The notes below the pieces were generated by a model, which saw nothing but the letters and a program-made list of their open reading frames with translations, was not told the origin of the DNA and did not search any database. Positions 1-8,098 of a stretch of 64,000 nucleotides of DNA are shown here, in pieces (the first letter of the stretch is position 1; every line of letters begins with the position of its first letter). The stretch is from assembly GCA_963779225.1 (NCBI GenBank), contig CAVZWW010000003.1:3534001-3598000 (forward strand), read 5' to 3'. Origin of the DNA: CAVPCZ01 sp963779225 (GTDB lineage: Bacteria; Bacteroidota; Ignavibacteria; UBA10030; UBA6906). The translations under genes were made by a program, and so were the position numbers.

Positions 1-86
1 GGCTTCCGGTAGTACGTGTCATATAGAGCTTTATTGGCATCTTCTGCGTGCAATGTATCGTTCCCTGATGCCTTGCTTGTGAGCAT
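1..86 (-). CDS. N-terminus of an unidentified protein (partial at left edge)
   Basis: A minus-strand reading frame opens with ATG at 84-86 and continues through the left edge of the window. Its 28 visible codons begin MLTSKASGND and reach a LYDTYYRK stretch. A GGAG ribosome-binding site lies about nine bases upstream. It sits 24 bases downstream of the GT4 glycosyltransferase stop, in the same direction and probably in the same operon. Too little is visible to name a family; a methyltransferase or another polysaccharide-tailoring enzyme would fit the context, but that is only inference. Confidence 0.45.
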   Translation of the reverse strand, partial: MLTSKASGNDTLHAEDANKALYDTYYRK

Positions 87-110
87 GTGATAACTCCGTT
101 GGGAAACCTT

Positions 111-1118
111 TCAGCTTGACACTTCACGGAAAAGTCGTTGATATTCAAAGGCAATCCTTGCGGGAGAAAATATTTTTGCAGTCTCTCTCGCGTTCTTAAC
201 GAGCCTGTTGCGAAGATTGTGGTCATTCAATAGTCGTTCGATCGCATACTCAAGCGCCGTCGGGTCACCCGCAGGAACAAGGAGGGCATCCTTTTCATCT
301 TCAAGAAACTCAGCCACACCAGCTCCGCGTGAGACGACCACAGGAATACCTCGGTAGAAGGCTTCGATGACGGGCATCCCGAACGATTCATAAATGCTTG
401 GTTGGACATATATGCACGATCGAGAGAATTGTTCCGCAATCTCCACCGGGCGCAATGGACCTTTTAACAACATTGTTTGTTTGTCATAATCAGGATACAT
501 TGCCGTTATGCTTCGACGGTCGCCATGACCTGCAATCAATAATGATCTTCTCTCTTTCGACGAGTGGACCGCTTCAACAAGGATTTGAGCCCCCTTTGTC
601 TTCCCGTATCCGCAAAGAGAGAAAATGTCTACCGACTTTGTTCCCACAGGTTGATCGTAGGTCAGTCTGCGTGGGTCCACAGCATTGGGCACAACCTTCC
701 CTCCGAACACATGCTCAGTCTCTTCGACTTTCTGGCGGATATGATGCGAAACATAAATGCGGTTCCTGAACAAGAACTTTATCTGCAAACGATGCATAAA
801 CGCATTGTAACGAGAGTTTTCGCCCTCTATCTTGTCATATCCATGCACGGTTAAAAATGTTCTCTCCGATCTAGGATAGAGGAGCCCAACGAGTAATCCG
901 TAATTCGCAGCCAGATGGACGTTTATTGCATCCCACCTACGCAAAAGTATTAGCAGTAAGGACAGGTATTGTAGGAGTCTGCTACGATGCTTGTGTGGAT
1001 GAACAGTCCAGTTGAAGGTATTCTCACGTGCTCCAGCAGCCAGAGCTTCTAAGGCTGTTGCGGGTCCTTCACCATGTTCGCCCAGGAAGTTGCGATGCCC
1101 GACCAGGAGGATCTTCAT
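111..1118 (-). CDS. GT4-family glycosyltransferase
   Basis: This 335-residue protein is a retaining GT-B glycosyltransferase of the GT4 (Glycos_transf_1) type, which moves a sugar from a nucleotide donor onto a lipid-linked acceptor at the cytoplasmic membrane face. The C-terminal half carries the EX7E motif in ESFGMPVIE (about residue 245) followed by the usual GIPVVVSRGAGVAEFL loop. The N-terminus begins MKILLVGHR, as in the family, and is glycine-poor. It is the last complete gene of the minus-strand polysaccharide operon, ten bases downstream of a GT2 gene. Donor and acceptor cannot be read from the sequence. Confidence 0.88.
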   Translation of the reverse strand: MKILLVGHRNFLGEHGEGPATALEALAAGARENTFNWTVHPHKHRSRLLQYLSLLLILLRRWDAINVHLAANYGLLVGLLYPRSERTFLTVHGYDKIEGENSRYNAFMHRLQIKFLFRNRIYVSHHIRQKVEETEHVFGGKVVPNAVDPRRLTYDQPVGTKSVDIFSLCGYGKTKGAQILVEAVHSSKERRSLLIAGHGDRRSITAMYPDYDKQTMLLKGPLRPVEIAEQFSRSCIYVQPSIYESFGMPVIEAFYRGIPVVVSRGAGVAEFLEDEKDALLVPAGDPTALEYAIERLLNDHNLRNRLVKNARETAKIFSPARIAFEYQRLFREVSS

Positions 1119-1127
1119 CGAAAGTGC

Positions 1128-1949
1128 CTATAGCTTTCGATCATGCCAAGGATTCACACGCCGCGAAAACGCCCTTACCACCGCTTTCAGAAACAATCTA
1201 TGAAGGGGTGAGAAGACAGTGCCCCCGTAACGTCTGTTTACAGCAAGGATCTCCTGCCAGTGCTTTGCTGCCTTCCGGCTCTTCGCATTACCGTGCAGGC
1301 GAAATGCACCCAGGAATTCATCGATGAAGTGTACGCGTCCCCTTGAGCCCAATCTCAGCCAATATTCGTAGTCCATTGCATAGTGCAAATCCGCCTCAAG
1401 ATAGCCCAACTTTGTGCATAAAGACCTTCGCCAAAACGCCGTCATCTGGGGAATCCAGCCGGGATGGAAATTCAACAGGTGGTCAAAGTGCCCCTTCGTA
1501 ACACAATTCAACTCGTTCATGATCATGGAAACATCCTTCTGCTTTCCAGCCTCCTCATAGTCTCCGAGGATTTCTCCTGATTCTGACACGAGTTTGGCTT
1601 TGCCGAAAACGAAATCCACTTCCGGGTGTTTTGAAAAATAGTCGCCCACCTTGGCAAGACAACCGGGGAGATACAGATCATTGGAATTCAACCACGCCAC
1701 TATTTCACCGGAGGCAGCACGTAGCCCCTTGTTAATCGCATCTGACTGTCCAGCGTCTTTTTCAGAAGACCATTTGATACTGTCTCCGTACCTTCGCAGA
1801 ATGTCCTGAGTGGCGTCAGTGGATCCCCCGTCACAAACCAGGACCTCAAGATCAGGATATGATTGTTCGACGATGCTCTTGAGTGTAGCTTCGATGAATG
1901 ATGCCGTATTGAAACTCGGAACAACAATTGTAAGTTTAGGGAGGGCCAT
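1128..1949 (-). CDS. GT2-family glycosyltransferase
   Basis: A 273-residue GT-A fold glycosyltransferase. The start at MALPKLTIVVPSFN is preferred over an upstream M because it places the conserved first beta strand at residue 6. VLVCDGGSTDATQDI and DAGQSDAINKG are typical family-2 segments. The acidic motif usually written NSDD reads NSND here, so one metal-site residue is altered. The start overlaps the end of the polymerase gene by 14 bases, which suggests translational coupling. Role: adding one sugar during repeat-unit assembly; specificity unknown. Confidence 0.87.
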   Translation of the reverse strand: MALPKLTIVVPSFNTASFIEATLKSIVEQSYPDLEVLVCDGGSTDATQDILRRYGDSIKWSSEKDAGQSDAINKGLRAASGEIVAWLNSNDLYLPGCLAKVGDYFSKHPEVDFVFGKAKLVSESGEILGDYEEAGKQKDVSMIMNELNCVTKGHFDHLLNFHPGWIPQMTAFWRRSLCTKLGYLEADLHYAMDYEYWLRLGSRGRVHFIDEFLGAFRLHGNAKSRKAAKHWQEILAVNRRYGGTVFSPLHRLFLKAVVRAFSRRVNPWHDRKL

Positions 1950-3243
1950 CTCTATAGGGTTTTTCTGAAAGAGACAGGCGTTGCGCGACTTCAGATAAGC
2001 CCACCACAAAAGCAAAACAACTTACTCCATAGGCAAATTGGAACAATGGAGCTGAGATCGAACCGAGAAGCAGACAAACCCAAGCAACGAATGCACCTTT
2101 GGTCACCCAGGCAAAAGCAGAGCAAACGGTTGCTCTGTAATTTTTCCAAAGTCGGACCGATATGATGGAGAAAGATGCCAAGTAAGACACTACTCCCAAT
2201 ACACCGTTAAGATAAAAGATCCCGAAATAGCTGATGTGTGGTACAGTGGAAGAATATGACGAATCAAGGGAATAGGGCCGCCCCATTACACCCAGAAAGA
2301 TATCGAAGAAACCCTTCAGGTTTCTCACAGCGGCGTCTATCTCTGCCAGCCGCCAGATCAGAGTCCCATAAGCATTCAAATCAGATGGATCCAGTTGTGA
2401 GAAATCGGCTTGGAACAGACCGGAAATTCTAAATACTGTAGCGTCCGCCAAATTTTTCAAAGAGTCGGGTAACCCGAAAACAAGCATCAGGAGTGCTAGC
2501 AGTACAACAGGAAGAGAGGCGGTTCGCACGGCCACCCTCCAATTACTCCAGAGCATCATGGCCAAAGCGAGCACAAGGAGAAGCACATATGTTCGCACGA
2601 AGGTGTGCAACAATCCAAATACAAGGATGACTCCCACTATCAAAGGTCCTGTCTTTGACCGCACTGAAACGACCAACACGGAGATCACAAAGATGACTCC
2701 GGTGAAGACCCCCCACATCCCAGATGTGAAAACCCTCTCCACTCCTTCATATGATTCGCCGCGAATGCTCGCCACCTCATCGTTTGTTGGGATAAGTGTG
2801 GGATAATAAGAGAAGATCACAATGGAGACGCTGGCAAGAGCAAGCAAGACCGTCATTCCGATTACCCACCGACGTAGAATGTCTGCCTCTCGAATCTTAA
2901 GTATCATAAAGGGAATCACCGCCCAAATTGTAACAGCCCTTCCAACTCGAAGCATTTCTCGGAGGTCCTCTCCGAGCACGATCCCTTTGCAGAGAGAAAA
3001 CGCGGTCGCTCCCCAAAGCAATATGATGGAGAGCCAAAGTTTGTCTTGTTTGAAGTTCTTCCAGACATATGCCGCGGATGGCAGAAGCACTGCTAGCAGT
3101 ACCACATCTCCGATGTTGAACCCTTCGGATCCGAACAGATCCCTGGACCATGCCTTGTAGGGCACAAGGCTCCACGCGACTACGGCTATCGCCCAAAGCG
3201 CCCACATGAGTACTAGCCCCTTGGAATTGTTGTGAAAACACAT
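1936..3243 (-). CDS. O-antigen polymerase/ligase-like membrane protein (Wzy/WaaL type)
   Basis: About 435 residues with roughly ten hydrophobic segments and a large polar loop between residues about 265 and 345, the layout of Wzy polymerases and O-antigen ligases. Sequence identity in this family is poor, so the call rests on topology, length and context. The start MCFHNNSKGLV overlaps the flippase gene by 31 bases; a longer frame begins at 3300. Lying between a flippase and glycosyltransferases, its likely job is polymerising flipped repeat units on the periplasmic face. A ligase role cannot be excluded. Confidence 0.75.
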   Translation of the reverse strand: MCFHNNSKGLVLMWALWAIAVVAWSLVPYKAWSRDLFGSEGFNIGDVVLLAVLLPSAAYVWKNFKQDKLWLSIILLWGATAFSLCKGIVLGEDLREMLRVGRAVTIWAVIPFMILKIREADILRRWVIGMTVLLALASVSIVIFSYYPTLIPTNDEVASIRGESYEGVERVFTSGMWGVFTGVIFVISVLVVSVRSKTGPLIVGVILVFGLLHTFVRTYVLLLVLALAMMLWSNWRVAVRTASLPVVLLALLMLVFGLPDSLKNLADATVFRISGLFQADFSQLDPSDLNAYGTLIWRLAEIDAAVRNLKGFFDIFLGVMGRPYSLDSSYSSTVPHISYFGIFYLNGVLGVVSYLASFSIISVRLWKNYRATVCSAFAWVTKGAFVAWVCLLLGSISAPLFQFAYGVSCFAFVVGLSEVAQRLSLSEKPYRDGPP

Positions 3244-4835
3244 CCCACTATCTTTGCCACGCGCGTCTCCACCCCAAAGTAGCGATCGATATCCTCCCAC
3301 GAAATCACTCTAAACCGGCGATAGAACAACACAGTAGAAATAGGGAGGACTATTGCAATGACTACAATGGAATAGATATTGGATCCAATCAGATACAGGA
3401 CACTGAAACCTATTCCTATTGTGGCAACCAGCACAAGTGCAGGCTGGAGCATGGTTCGTCGCGGCGAAAAAGCTGTCAACCCTACATCGCTCTGTTGATA
3501 GAGCAGTGTCACAACGCAAGAGACGAGAATAGCTCCGGCGTTGGCGGCAACAGCAGCCGGGTAGCCAATTGACGGATAGAATGCGATAAGCAATAAAGAA
3601 TTCACGCCAACATTTATCACCTGAAGAACTATTGTACGGGTAGCAAATCCTTTGGCTACCAGGTACTGATAGTAGGGTGTAATCGTCGAGCTGAAAAGAA
3701 GGTGCGACGAACTTATAACGGCAATGGTGATCGCAACGGTGTGAGTGTTCGCCCCGATCCAAATGGTTGCCAAAGGCAGAGCGATTGTAACAACCATTGA
3801 TACGATGGGAACAATGAAGTACACCGTCTTCTGCTCAAGATCGTTGATCAGATATCGGATCTTTCCCCGATCGGTCATTCTCGCGACGACCGGATAGAAG
3901 GTGTAGAGCAACTTGCCGACAAATCCCCAGATCTGGTTTTTTACCCTGAAGCCGATGTCGATGAAGGCTATTTCCTGAGAACCACCAAGATGCGAAAGGA
4001 GAATCTTGGTAACCGGTTCAAATAGGATCCCAATTGACGTGCTAGTGACTACCTGGATGCCATAGCCAAGCTGTTTTGAAGCGCTCGCAGCAAGTGGCCT
4101 GAGTGCGAAACTAGGCTTGATAGGACCCCAAACTAGAAGGCTAACAGTGAGAGACACTATGCACCAAATTGCCGTCGCGATGAGAACCGACATGCCGATG
4201 ACGCCTAGTGATCCACCCAGTAGCAGAGTACCCGCCACGACACCCCAATACAACCCGGAATACAGAAGGTTGAGGATGTTGGAAATATAGACCTTCATCA
4301 GCGAATCGAGAATGCCAGTCGCTGCTTGACCAAGGAGTAGAGGGACATTCGCAATCAACAAAAATGTGAAAAGCACCTTTGCCTCATTCATGCGCGTAGG
4401 CGGGACACCTAGAACCCATTGGAGCAAAGGCGGGCTCAACATAATCCCAATGATACAGAATAGAGAAGCGACAACCAATACAATGAACAGGTTAACGACA
4501 ATGTCATTATCTGACTCACCCGTTTTCCCCTGGATTGCCAGAAACCGGACCAAGGACACGTTGAGTCCAAGATTCGCGAAAACGTTCACACTCCCGACAA
4601 TGCTAACGAGTGAAAAGAGCCCATACCCTCCAAACCCGAGTTTCTGGACAAAGAGGGAGACAGCGACCAGCATGAACCCCGCACTTATGGCATACTGCAG
4701 AGCGCCAGTGATTGAGCTCAAAAAAGCCTTGTGCCTCAAACGGTGTCTTCCTTTGTTCCGGTCTTCGCTGAGACAACCGATGCTCTGTCCATCAAGTTTT
4801 CCGAATCCAGAAGGATCTCGGCTCGCTCTCTTCAA
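3213..4835 (-). CDS. Wzx-type polysaccharide flippase (MATE/MVF superfamily)
   Basis: A 540-residue protein with about 12-14 transmembrane segments. It starts with a polar 45-residue tail followed by SSITGALQYAISAGFMLVAV, the pattern of Polysacc_synt/Wzx flippases, which move undecaprenyl-linked repeat units across the inner membrane. The assumed start is a TTG at 4833-4835 with a weak ribosome site; an internal start is possible. It heads the 4,835-to-86 gene run and overlaps the Wzy-like gene. A second flippase at 47,963-49,459 serves the other locus. Confidence 0.85.
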   Translation of the reverse strand: MKRASRDPSGFGKLDGQSIGCLSEDRNKGRHRLRHKAFLSSITGALQYAISAGFMLVAVSLFVQKLGFGGYGLFSLVSIVGSVNVFANLGLNVSLVRFLAIQGKTGESDNDIVVNLFIVLVVASLFCIIGIMLSPPLLQWVLGVPPTRMNEAKVLFTFLLIANVPLLLGQAATGILDSLMKVYISNILNLLYSGLYWGVVAGTLLLGGSLGVIGMSVLIATAIWCIVSLTVSLLVWGPIKPSFALRPLAASASKQLGYGIQVVTSTSIGILFEPVTKILLSHLGGSQEIAFIDIGFRVKNQIWGFVGKLLYTFYPVVARMTDRGKIRYLINDLEQKTVYFIVPIVSMVVTIALPLATIWIGANTHTVAITIAVISSSHLLFSSTITPYYQYLVAKGFATRTIVLQVINVGVNSLLLIAFYPSIGYPAAVAANAGAILVSCVVTLLYQQSDVGLTAFSPRRTMLQPALVLVATIGIGFSVLYLIGSNIYSIVVIAIVLPISTVLFYRRFRVISWEDIDRYFGVETRVAKIVGCVFTTIPRG

Positions 4836-5188
4836 ACCTTGCGTCCAAAATGAGGAGTCTAGTCCGCAATTTAGAAAGATAGTGATGCTTGAGGAAGTTA
4901 ACTTCCGAATCTACCCAATAATCGGCATTCCAACATAGAAAGGCCTCAAGCTGATACTGTTCATTTCAGAGGAGGTTCTTTTTGGAGAATCCAGTCATCG
5001 AGGTAATCGCTGAGAGCGAATATGGATAAGGACTCCCGATTTCAGGATTGGCTGTATCACCTGAAAAGGAACAAAGCGTCTACTTGGGGCCTGATAACAT
5101 GGGAAGAGTCAATGGAGGTCGGGTCGACCGACAGTTGAAAGACGCAGCAACCTCCTTAGGTTCAATAGAATGCCTCCGAGCAAGGATG
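4836..5188. other. Intergenic region with no confident gene
   Basis: About 350 bases between the WecG/TagA-type gene and the flippase gene. On the plus strand a strong Shine-Dalgarno GAGGAGG (4969-4975) precedes a TTG-initiated 15-codon frame that ends at 5029. That overlaps an ATG frame of 38 codons (5022-5138) rich in W, K and D. The two frames would join by removing one base and could be a remnant of a small gene, but no family is recognised. No clear terminator is seen. Confidence 0.4.
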
Positions 5189-5992
5189 TCATTCGTGAGC
5201 AGAATGAGATTTACGCACGACAGCCTGCTTCAAGACTCCCCAGCAAAATCTCGGAATACCAGTGAAGTATCTCTTTGCCAGCCGTCTTGGCTCCTGCAGC
5301 AGCCTAGACAACCACTCCAAGCCGGACTTTTGCAGCCAAATAGGAGGTCTTCGAATTCTCAGTGTGTTGTAATCAAACGCTGCACCAACGCCAATCAGCA
5401 CCTGCGCGCCCAGATGAGGGGCCATCTCGCTCATCCATCTCTCCTGTTTTGGTGAACTGATTCCAACCCAAACGATTTGCGCGCCGGATTTGTTTATCAT
5501 CGCGATGACTCCGGCATTCTCGCTTGCCGTCAGCGAACGAAAAGGCGGGCAGTATGTGCCCGCGACATCAAAACCGGGGAACATTGATTCCAGGCGACTC
5601 GCCAAGTCATCGGCTACACCTTCATTACCACCATAGAAAAAATGTCGAGTTCCACTCTCGACCGACGCCCCGCACACCCGCAACATGAAATCAGGACCAT
5701 ATACTCTGCCCATCTTGTCAAACCCCGCAAACCAACCTAACCAGGTCAACGGCATGCCGTCGGGAACATTGAAATCTGCAGAATTAAGGATCGCGCGGAA
5801 ACTATCGTCAGAGTGTGCTTCGACTACCCCATGCAATGCACTCACGCAAACATACTTGCATCGGGAATTGGTACCGGCTGCCCAGTCAAGGACTGTACGT
5901 ACCGCTGCATCCATATTCGTGGGATCAACACGGACACCAAGGACATTTACGCTGGAGCTCTGACGAAATCGGTTCCTCAAGTGACGGAACAT
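5189..5992 (-). CDS. WecG/TagA/CpsF-family (GT26) glycosyltransferase
   Basis: A 267-residue member of the WecG/TagA/CpsF family, which adds N-acetylmannosamine(uronic acid) or a related sugar to an undecaprenyl-linked primer. Visible family signatures are DFNVPDGMPLTWLGW (about residue 73), SSPKQERWM (about 180) and GLEWLSRLLQEPRRLAKRY near the C-terminus. In the loop before PPIWLQ, where many relatives have a small GA-type pair, this protein has NT. The start gives the usual VNVLGVRVD strand near residue 15. A paralogue is at 41,242-42,000, so each locus has its own copy. Confidence 0.88.
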   Translation of the reverse strand: MFRHLRNRFRQSSSVNVLGVRVDPTNMDAAVRTVLDWAAGTNSRCKYVCVSALHGVVEAHSDDSFRAILNSADFNVPDGMPLTWLGWFAGFDKMGRVYGPDFMLRVCGASVESGTRHFFYGGNEGVADDLASRLESMFPGFDVAGTYCPPFRSLTASENAGVIAMINKSGAQIVWVGISSPKQERWMSEMAPHLGAQVLIGVGAAFDYNTLRIRRPPIWLQKSGLEWLSRLLQEPRRLAKRYFTGIPRFCWGVLKQAVVRKSHSAHE

Positions 5993-6054
5993 GTGGAGCT
6001 ACTCCTTCTTCTCCCATCCACAATACCCGGTTCATTCCCTCGATAACAGGCTTC

Positions 6055-7851
6055 TCAAAACTCCATCCTCAGATGGCCGAACACAGTATTGTTGTCATCC
6101 CTGGAGCCCGTCGCCACATTCTCCACGGATTCATAGAGATACCGCCCGTCCAGCCAGATCTGGTTCACGATCTCCCAGGAAACCCGGAAATCAAACGTCT
6201 GCGACTTGATGAGATTCCCGTCCAGCCAGATCTTTGTCTCCGGGTCAGTGGTCCGGTGGGGCAAAAACACATCCGCCCCGACGTTCTTGGTCACCTGACC
6301 GCCGGCATCGTAAATATTCTCACCCTTCCGGTCAAAGCTCGAACGGAATGAGAACGTCAGGTTATGGTAAGGGAGATAGTCAACGCGTATGAACCAGGAA
6401 TCGGCATTCGGGCCGATCCGCAGGCCCAGAATCCGGTCCAGGTTCGTGTAGTTGTCATCGCGCGACCGGGCGTGTGAATAGATGTATGGCTCAACCCGCG
6501 TGTACTCCAGCATCAAGCTGGTGTTTGGAATCCCGAAGACATCGGCATAAAACATGCCCGCCTGCCAGGCATACATTGCATTCCATTCGTCCGAGAAAAG
6601 CACGGAGGTATTGATGTCGTCGAAGGTAATACTCCCGCTCAGTTCAATCTGAGGGATGACGTGGAGTTGCAGATCCATTGCCCAGTAGGCGTTGTCCCTC
6701 TCCCCCCTGGACCTCTGAGAGGATTCAACGATCACAAGGGGGTTCAAATAGGCCAGGTCCACAGAACGGTTGCTGTAAATGAGCATCTCCTGGAGGCCAA
6801 TGTCGAACAGTCCCGGGAGCGAGAATTCAAGCCGGTGCGCAACAAAGTACTTGTCGGCGGCAACCTCTTCAGTGAATTGGGCCGATGTATCTGACGGGAC
6901 GCTGAAAATGACCTGTCCCCGGGTTCCGACCAGCCAAGCATGGAGGAACGTATACTTCATCGATTTGTACTGCGCATCGAAACGAATGAAGTCGTAGGTC
7001 CGGGGATTATCGGAAAGCGTCATCTTCTGATCGTAGCCGTTTCCCCAGAGAATACGTTCTCTACCCACCTGCGCTGACACCACGTCCGTTCCATAGCGAA
7101 CATAGCTTTCTGCAAAATCGAAGTTCTTTGCGTTTGTCGTATACAGGGTGTGACTCTGGGAGATGATGGGATCACGGTAAAGAAGTTCCCTGCTCCCCCA
7201 GAACTGCGCGTTGGTCCATTGTGCATAATATCCCAGATGGCCAAACACGGTGCCCCGCACTCTCCCCCCCAATTGAATATATTCGGTGTGCTCCTTCCCG
7301 AGGGCATCCCCGCTTATCATCCTGGCATCGAAATCCAACAGACCGTTCATGAAGAGCGAAAGCGTAGAATCTGTATGGTAGAAAAGGTACTTCTCCCGGC
7401 CCGAGAATGATTGGCCCACCGCCGCACCGAAATCCTCCTCTTCAGATGCGATGAGCCGGTGAAAGCCCTCCGTCGATCCGTCAATATCATACCGGAACTC
7501 TGTAAGAAAGTCGCTCAACCATCCCTGCTCCGCTTCAGAGAGGAGCTCTTTCTTCTCATCGACAGCAACCAGAAACTTCGCCACTTCGGCCCGCGAGAGG
7601 GGAAGGACAGCATCGTGGTAACGTTCAATCATCCCTTTCACCTCCATCCTCTTCAGGAACCCGTACACCCGATTGGAAACAGGGACGTTTTCCTGCTGCG
7701 CGAAGGAGGCCGTCGAGGAGATGATGAGGAGCAACAGAACCCCGGAGAAGAAGGCTCTTGCATACAGGCGGATTTCCGCATGGCAATGAGCCTTCTTGAT
7801 TGGCGTCAAAGGATATGCACCTGAGCGCCAGCTTGCCATTTTGCTCAACAT
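6055..7851 (-). CDS. Wzi-like capsule-assembly outer-membrane beta-barrel protein
   Basis: A 598-residue exported protein. A signal peptide of the form LYARAFFSGVLLLLIISS ends near ASFA-QQ (about residue 50). The rest alternates short amphipathic strands and aromatic residues typical of a barrel, including YLNPLVIVESSQRSRG (about residue 370). This matches the pattern of the capsule assembly Wzi family, outer-membrane lectins that hold capsular polysaccharide on the cell surface. It lies upstream of the WecG-like gene in the same direction. The assignment to Wzi is from overall pattern rather than a catalytic motif. Confidence 0.68.
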   Translation of the reverse strand: MLSKMASWRSGAYPLTPIKKAHCHAEIRLYARAFFSGVLLLLIISSTASFAQQENVPVSNRVYGFLKRMEVKGMIERYHDAVLPLSRAEVAKFLVAVDEKKELLSEAEQGWLSDFLTEFRYDIDGSTEGFHRLIASEEEDFGAAVGQSFSGREKYLFYHTDSTLSLFMNGLLDFDARMISGDALGKEHTEYIQLGGRVRGTVFGHLGYYAQWTNAQFWGSRELLYRDPIISQSHTLYTTNAKNFDFAESYVRYGTDVVSAQVGRERILWGNGYDQKMTLSDNPRTYDFIRFDAQYKSMKYTFLHAWLVGTRGQVIFSVPSDTSAQFTEEVAADKYFVAHRLEFSLPGLFDIGLQEMLIYSNRSVDLAYLNPLVIVESSQRSRGERDNAYWAMDLQLHVIPQIELSGSITFDDINTSVLFSDEWNAMYAWQAGMFYADVFGIPNTSLMLEYTRVEPYIYSHARSRDDNYTNLDRILGLRIGPNADSWFIRVDYLPYHNLTFSFRSSFDRKGENIYDAGGQVTKNVGADVFLPHRTTDPETKIWLDGNLIKSQTFDFRVSWEIVNQIWLDGRYLYESVENVATGSRDDNNTVFGHLRMEF

Positions 7852-8039
7852 ACTATCTCACTTTCGACGGGAGTATGAAAGGAGATATGTGGCGGCGAGG
7901 CATTTTGACCTGCCGCCGGCGGGGCGAAAAGGACTGCAGTCAGGGGAGCGCGAATCACGACGATTTCACGTTGTTTTGCATTGGGAAAGATACAAAAAGA
8001 AGGGCCGGAAAGAAAACAAATCAACACAAACCCCTGGAC

Positions 8040-8068
8040 AAAAAAAGACCCCGGAGACACTCCCGGGG
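8040..8068 (-). terminator. Rho-independent terminator after the first CapD-type gene
   Basis: On the minus strand a GC-rich hairpin, CCCCGG paired with CCGGGG plus two more pairs beside a bulged base (8049-8068) and an ACA loop, is followed by seven T (complement of A at 8040-8046). It starts 31 bases after the stop of the gene ending at 8099, so it should end that transcript before the Wzi-like gene. Confidence 0.8.
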
Positions 8069-8098
8069 CTGTTGTGTAATACCACGATTTCCTGATGT

